Of a DNA stretch of 64,000 nucleotides, positions 60,235-64,000 are shown piece after piece. The DNA lies in NCBI RefSeq assembly GCF_030372275.1, contig NZ_JAUDDJ010000005.1, one strand, 5' to 3'. The notes beneath the pieces were generated by a model. That model was not told the DNA's origin. It was given only the letters and a program-made list of their open reading frames with translations, and searched no databases. Made by a program: the position numbers and the translations under genes. The DNA is from Lawsonibacter sp900766145. Its GTDB lineage: Bacteria > Bacillota > Clostridia > Oscillospirales > Oscillospiraceae. Each line of letters begins with the position of its first letter. Position 1 is the first letter of the stretch.

Positions 60235-61689
60235 TCAATCAAGCATATTGGTGAGGGTAATCTGGCGCAGGGTATCCCCGCTGAAGAAAAATAGAATGGC
60301 AGGACCAAAACAGGGAGACTCCAGATCGGAGAAGTCGGTTACCTGACTAGGATCGTGGAAGCTCCAGGGAATATAGGAGAGCATATCCGGCTCGTCGGGA
60401 TACTTATCCCAGTAGTTTCCGGTCACTGCCTCGGGATAGGCGGTCAGCACGTCTTCTCGGCTGGCGCCTACCCGGATTCCTCGGGGCGTGTAGAGATCAG
60501 TCATAGTGATATTCAGAGTGTTGATGTGTTCGTGGCCCTCGGCGCTGTTGTAGTAGCTCAGAGCGGTACAGTTTCCAGTGACTGCTGTGCCGCTGCTGCG
60601 CTGCCAGTAGTCTCCCGGGTTGTAGATAGGTTCATAGTCCTCCAGACGCTGGGTTTCGATGTGCATAGAGTCCAGACAGGAGAAGGACAGAGAAGAGCCT
60701 GGACCGATGGGACTGGGAAAACCATCCCGGTAGAGACAGACCTCTGGATCTAGGAGATTCCAACTGTCAGCAGGAGACAATCCACCCTCCGGTTCCCCGC
60801 CGCTGAAATTCCATTGCCGCCAAAGAGGCGGGTCTAGGTCGGTACACTCCTGCGCCGGAACCAGAGGTTGAAGATCTGTGACGGTATATTGGTCATAGAG
60901 GGTAAAGATGCCGCCCGACCAGATATAGAGGTTGTCCGAGCCGCTGACAAAGTCGGAGACCGCGTCATTCCGGTCGTCCACCCGAGCGGTGAGATAGAAG
61001 ATGGGATTTCCGTCTGTCCCCATGCGGAATCCCTCTACCACCTGGTTTTGAATGCACAGGTCGGCGCCTGGGATATCCTGGCCCAGGGTTGGGTCATACT
61101 GGTCGGCCAGGGCCTGGCAGAGCCCGTCCTCGGTTTGCCCGGCCAACTCCAGAGCCTCCTCCAGGGTCACCTGCTGTCCAGTCTCTTTATCGTAGACCAG
61201 GGAGGTGACATGGCCGGTGTTCAGGTCCGTGTGAAATTCCTCCCGGAAGAAAAGCAGATTCCAATAGCGCTGGGTCTCAGATGGATAGAGTAGGCAGTGA
61301 TTTTCCGCTGCGGACAGGGAGGAATCAGCGACATCTCCATCTAAGATATCCTGATACTCCGCCTTCAGCTGGCTCAGGGCCTGATTGATGGCGGCAACTC
61401 CCTCCGTGGGCTGTTCATCGGCGGACATGGCCAGGGCGGGGATCTCAATATAATTGCCCTGTGTGTCATAATACTGTGTATCCATGACTAGAGCGACTGA
61501 CTGCGTCCGCTCCTGGCAGGACACCAATCCTCCGCACAGGGCAATTAGCGCGACGGCCAGGATGAGCACCAGCACCGGCGGACGCTTTTTCTTCCACAGA
61601 AAGATGCTGCGGATGCGGTGCTCCGTCTCCCGGGCCGAGCCGGACAGCCGGGTAGTCAGCGGGGAGCGGGGAAGAGATGAGGGAGTCAT
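60235..61689 (-). CDS. Single-pass extracytoplasmic protein, second paralogue
   Basis: 484 residues starting MTPSSLPRSPLTTRLSGSAR. After the shared juxtamembrane motif (to WKKKRPP, residue 38) a helix at about 39-56 ends GLVSCQ. The outer N-terminal half (VMDTQYYDTQGNYIEIPALA, then SLVYDKETGQQVTLEEALEL) resembles the DUF4163/DUF3298 fold of RsiV/PdaC-type proteins. The C-terminus (GIRVGASREDVLTAYPEAV) resembles a small BamE-like repeat. ATG 61689 has GGAGG at six bases. It aligns by eye with the first copy over about 300 residues; the rest differs. Confidence 0.78.
   Translation of the reverse strand: MTPSSLPRSPLTTRLSGSARETEHRIRSIFLWKKKRPPVLVLILAVALIALCGGLVSCQERTQSVALVMDTQYYDTQGNYIEIPALAMSADEQPTEGVAAINQALSQLKAEYQDILDGDVADSSLSAAENHCLLYPSETQRYWNLLFFREEFHTDLNTGHVTSLVYDKETGQQVTLEEALELAGQTEDGLCQALADQYDPTLGQDIPGADLCIQNQVVEGFRMGTDGNPIFYLTARVDDRNDAVSDFVSGSDNLYIWSGGIFTLYDQYTVTDLQPLVPAQECTDLDPPLWRQWNFSGGEPEGGLSPADSWNLLDPEVCLYRDGFPSPIGPGSSLSFSCLDSMHIETQRLEDYEPIYNPGDYWQRSSGTAVTGNCTALSYYNSAEGHEHINTLNITMTDLYTPRGIRVGASREDVLTAYPEAVTGNYWDKYPDEPDMLSYIPWSFHDPSQVTDFSDLESPCFGPAILFFFSGDTLRQITLTNMLD
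61601..61656. repeat. Near-identical block, copy in the second paralogue
   Basis: These 56 bases, coding for most of the shared juxtamembrane motif, are identical by eye to 63211-63266. Flanking sequence is also highly similar over about 100 bases. Confidence 0.85.
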
Positions 61690-61721
61690 AGGTACCTCCT
61701 TTCGGATGGCAGATATGTGGG

Positions 61722-63296
61722 TTAACTGCCGCTGCGCAGGGCTTGAATGTTGGCGGCGGTAATATTCTGCCAAGCAATGGACTGTTCCTGCCCACCGCCC
61801 AGCTGAGAGTCCAGCCAGGTCTGGTAGTCGGACTGATCTACCGGATTGCTGTAATCCAGTTCACCGGGAGACATGATGTAGTAGACCATCCCTGTGTTGC
61901 TCACATCTGCTTGGGCAGGATAGGGAATGTTGTTGAGAAGTGGGTTGGTTTCACCAAGGCTTCGGTCCCAGGCATCGACGGTTGCCGTCATCTCATAGCG
62001 GTCTGTTTGGGGATCATAGTGGTACAGAGAGTAGGGCCAGAAGGAATCGCCCGCCATTCCCTGGTTGTGGTGGGCGTATACCTGAATCAAGCCGTTGTCG
62101 TAGAAGGTCAGAGAGGGAAATTCCAGCAGCTGGGTGCGCAGCGCCCCGCCCTCCTCGTAGGAAAGGATATAGGCGGACATGCCGGCCGTGTACGTGTTGG
62201 AGCAGGAGAGCAGCAGTTCCTGCTGGCCGTCACCATCCACATCCTGCACGGCAAAGGAGTCCGTGGACAGGTCTCCGTCAAAGGGTTCGTAAACTGTACC
62301 GTCGGGGAAGATATGCTGGTTGAGCAGTGTGTCCAGAGCGTCGGAAAAGGCGGCGCGCTGCGGAGAGGAAAGTGGGGACGTTTCCAACGCCAGACTATTC
62401 GGTTCCGGATTTGCATAGCCGCCCTGGGGTTCTCCGCCGTTTTTACTCCACTGATACCACAGAGGCGGAGAAAATTCCTGCAGCTGGTCCGTGGAAATCA
62501 AGGGAGGGGAATCGGTAAAGGGCTGATAGTGGGAGAAGGAACCGTCCGAGCAGACCAGAAGGTAGTCCCAGGGATCCAAAGAGGCGGTGGCGGGGTCCTT
62601 CAAATCAGCCAGACAGTTGAGGTAAAAGTCTACACTGCCATGTTCCTGAATCCGGAACCCCACCAGCGTGGGCTCCTGGGCGGCAAGCTGTGCTGCATAT
62701 TCCGGAGTTTTGGCCAATTCGGCGTTGAGAAAATCCTCTGTTTGCGTATAAAGATTATCTAAGGTAGTCCCAGCGAGGGCCAGAGCCTCCTCCTGGGTGA
62801 CCAGACGGTCCTCCTTCCGGTCATAGACCAGCGAAAATACCGTGCCGTCGCTGCCGTAATCTGCGGTGCCCTGATAAAACACCAGATTATAGTAGCGTTC
62901 CGTCACAGCGGGGAACAAGAGAAGATGATTTCCGCCTGGTTGGTCTGAAGGAGAAGAGAGCACAGAAGTGTAGCGCTCCTTTAGAGTGGAGAGTGCGTGA
63001 TTGACCGACTGGGCACCTTGGGGCAGCGTTTCGTGGGCAGCCAGCATAGGAATTTCGATGAAATTATTGTTGGTATCGTAATATTGCGTATCCATGACCA
63101 GGGTGACCGGCTGTGCCTGCTCCTGGCAGGACACCAGCGAGCCACACAGCGCAATGATCACAGCAGCCAGGACAAGCACCAGCACAGGCGGGCGCTTCTT
63201 TTTCCACAGGAAGATGCTGCGGATGCGGTGCTCCGTCTCCCGGGCCGAGCCGGACAGCCGGGTAGTAAGGGGGGAGCGGGGAAATCTGGGTGTCAT
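61722..63296 (-). CDS. Single-pass extracytoplasmic protein, first paralogue
   Basis: 524 residues starting MTPRFPRSPLTTRLSGSARE. The juxtamembrane motif runs to WKKKRPP (residue 37); one helix at about 38-55 ends SLVSCQ. The outer part begins VMDTQYYDTNNNFIEIPMLA, then SLVYDRKEDRLVTQEEALAL, like the second copy and the RsiV-type DUF4163/DUF3298 fold. Near residue 360 DVDGDGQQELLL is an FG-GAP/calcium-loop-like motif not seen in the others. It starts 17 bases after the M56 protease gene, exactly where the C-terminal helix and sensor of a full BlaR1-type protein would begin. Confidence 0.78.
   Translation of the reverse strand: MTPRFPRSPLTTRLSGSARETEHRIRSIFLWKKKRPPVLVLVLAAVIIALCGSLVSCQEQAQPVTLVMDTQYYDTNNNFIEIPMLAAHETLPQGAQSVNHALSTLKERYTSVLSSPSDQPGGNHLLLFPAVTERYYNLVFYQGTADYGSDGTVFSLVYDRKEDRLVTQEEALALAGTTLDNLYTQTEDFLNAELAKTPEYAAQLAAQEPTLVGFRIQEHGSVDFYLNCLADLKDPATASLDPWDYLLVCSDGSFSHYQPFTDSPPLISTDQLQEFSPPLWYQWSKNGGEPQGGYANPEPNSLALETSPLSSPQRAAFSDALDTLLNQHIFPDGTVYEPFDGDLSTDSFAVQDVDGDGQQELLLSCSNTYTAGMSAYILSYEEGGALRTQLLEFPSLTFYDNGLIQVYAHHNQGMAGDSFWPYSLYHYDPQTDRYEMTATVDAWDRSLGETNPLLNNIPYPAQADVSNTGMVYYIMSPGELDYSNPVDQSDYQTWLDSQLGGGQEQSIAWQNITAANIQALRSGS
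63211..63266. repeat. Near-identical block, copy in the first paralogue
   Basis: Identical by eye to 61601-61656. The third gene carries a clearly more diverged version at about 60120-60180. Confidence 0.85.
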
Positions 63297-63313
63297 TCAT
63301 TGGCTCCTTTCGT

Positions 63314-64000
63314 TTAAGAGCGGGCTTTCAGTCGCTCCACCGCAGACAAAATCGTTTTGCCGTAGGCGGCGTGCTCATCCTGGGGAAGGAGGCGCAGCAC
63401 CGCCTCGTCGCAGGAGAGTTCGGTGTCCTGTTCAATGGCCCGGCCCATCAGCCACACCAGAGGGTTGAACCAGTGGACTGCCCGCACCCACAGGGCCAGC
63501 GCCTTGAGCCAGATGTCCCGGCGGCGGTAGTGGGTCAGCTCATGGAGCAGAGCGTATTCCAGCTCCTTGGGGGCGAGGGGCTGCTCCGGCAGAAGAAGAA
63601 TGGGGTGGAGCAGTCCAGCCAGCATGGGGGCGGCCAGACCGGGGCAGGTCATCAGCCGGGGACGGCGATCCAGACCCAACTCATCGCCGATGGCGTTGTA
63701 CAGGGGTAAAAGCTGAAAGTCCTGGACCGGGCTTGCCCAGCGTTTCAAAAAGCGTTTGAGGCGCAGATGGGCAATGAGATTCCAAACCAGAATCCCCACT
63801 CCACCCAGAATCCAGATTCCAGTCACAATTTGCGAAAGGTACACGGTAGGTTTTGTCTCCGTTTGGGTGTCTGTATCATCCGGAGAAGAGGAGGTGGGAG
63901 AGGACGAATCCGGTTGTTGACTGGAGGAACCGGTGGGGGCGACAGGAGAAGGCGCCGCATCCTGAAAGGGGCGCCCGGCGGTGAAGGGCAGCTCTGAGGG
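63314..64000 (-). CDS. M56-family (BlaR1/MecR1-type) membrane metalloprotease, C-terminal part
   Basis: 229 codons are visible; the gene enters from the right edge with no start in the window. A GTG at 63844 is internal, because the frame stays open to the edge and reads as a Ser/Pro/Thr/Asp-rich linker. Then come a membrane helix (IVTGIWILGGVGILVW), the zinc motif HELTH with RRRD after it (visible residues 154-158), a second hydrophobic stretch and CDEAVL with the third ligand. The protein ends at ERLKARS, without the last helix and sensor domain of BlaR1/MecR1. Such proteases respond to cell-wall antibiotics and cleave a BlaI-type repressor, whose gene would lie outside the window. Confidence 0.9.
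   Translation of the reverse strand, partial: PSELPFTAGRPFQDAAPSPVAPTGSSSQQPDSSSPTSSSPDDTDTQTETKPTVYLSQIVTGIWILGGVGILVWNLIAHLRLKRFLKRWASPVQDFQLLPLYNAIGDELGLDRRPRLMTCPGLAAPMLAGLLHPILLLPEQPLAPKELEYALLHELTHYRRRDIWLKALALWVRAVHWFNPLVWLMGRAIEQDTELSCDEAVLRLLPQDEHAAYGKTILSAVERLKARS

Noticed and set aside
63842..63844. GTG at 63844 as the start of the M56 gene
   Set aside because: The frame stays open to the window edge with plausible linker sequence, and no Shine-Dalgarno sequence precedes the GTG.
1..64000. CRISPR array, tRNA or rRNA genes, transposases, prophage
   Set aside because: Both strands were read for regular repeats, cloverleaf patterns and transposase or phage proteins; none was found.

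Overview
The window looks like a chromosomal segment of a GC-rich, spore-forming, butyrate-type anaerobe of the Clostridia, most like the Oscillospiraceae (Flavonifractor, Intestinimonas or Pseudoflavonifractor relatives). This is inferred from gene content: dipicolinate synthase, YabP/YabQ, class 3 fructose-1,6-bisphosphatase, T-box control, the anaerobic Cbi cobalamin route, and an hbd-bcd-etfB-etfA cluster. No rRNA, tRNA, CRISPR array, transposase or phage gene was seen. Genes are closely packed, often with ATGA stop/start overlaps, and most operons end in clear intrinsic terminators.

Layout. 1-3.3 kb (minus): TetR regulator, membrane-fusion protein, ABC ATPase and the start of a MacB-type permease, with a perfect palindrome next to the promoter. 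3.4-6.8 kb (minus): FeoA-FeoB fusion and a HAD phosphatase. 6.9-8.2 kb (plus): an unknown protein coupled to a nuclease lipoprotein. 8.4-16.4 kb (minus): a nine-gene cobalamin operon, cbiK-D-L-F-G-H-J-ET-C, behind a strong promoter and a cobalamin riboswitch. 16.5-19.4 kb (minus): D-amino-acid transaminase and class 3 FBPase. 19.6-21.0 kb (plus): MATE exporter. 21.0-23.6 kb (minus): panE, NUDIX, aldose-epimerase-like and a small unknown protein.

23.7-32.3 kb: branched-chain amino-acid synthesis. A T-box leader precedes ilvB-ilvN, a second ilvB-ilvN pair and ilvC; ilvD lies further on, divergent from a GntR/FCD regulator. 32.3-34.0 kb: yabP-yabQ-divIC-yabR. 34.1-37.1 kb: an amidohydrolase, long-form HPF and BirA. 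37.4-43.4 kb: a purine-type deaminase followed by a complete BMP-type nucleoside ABC importer. Then come a MerR regulator, an M14 peptidase with SLH anchors, a nitrilase-family amidase, a sugar-1-kinase-like protein with a left-handed beta-helix protein and GlmM, and dpaA-dpaB.

54.3-58.3 kb (minus): hbd-bcd-etfB-etfA, the crotonyl-CoA to butyryl-CoA part of butyrate formation. Its leader carries a terminator-like hairpin and a Rex-type operator. 58.7-64.0 kb (minus): an M56 (BlaR1/MecR1-type) metalloprotease that runs off the window, followed by three tandem single-pass proteins. Each of the three begins with the same juxtamembrane motif and carries its own extracytoplasmic domain. This looks like a BlaR1-type receptor split after its protease domain, with the sensor half present three times, and is the most unusual feature in the window.
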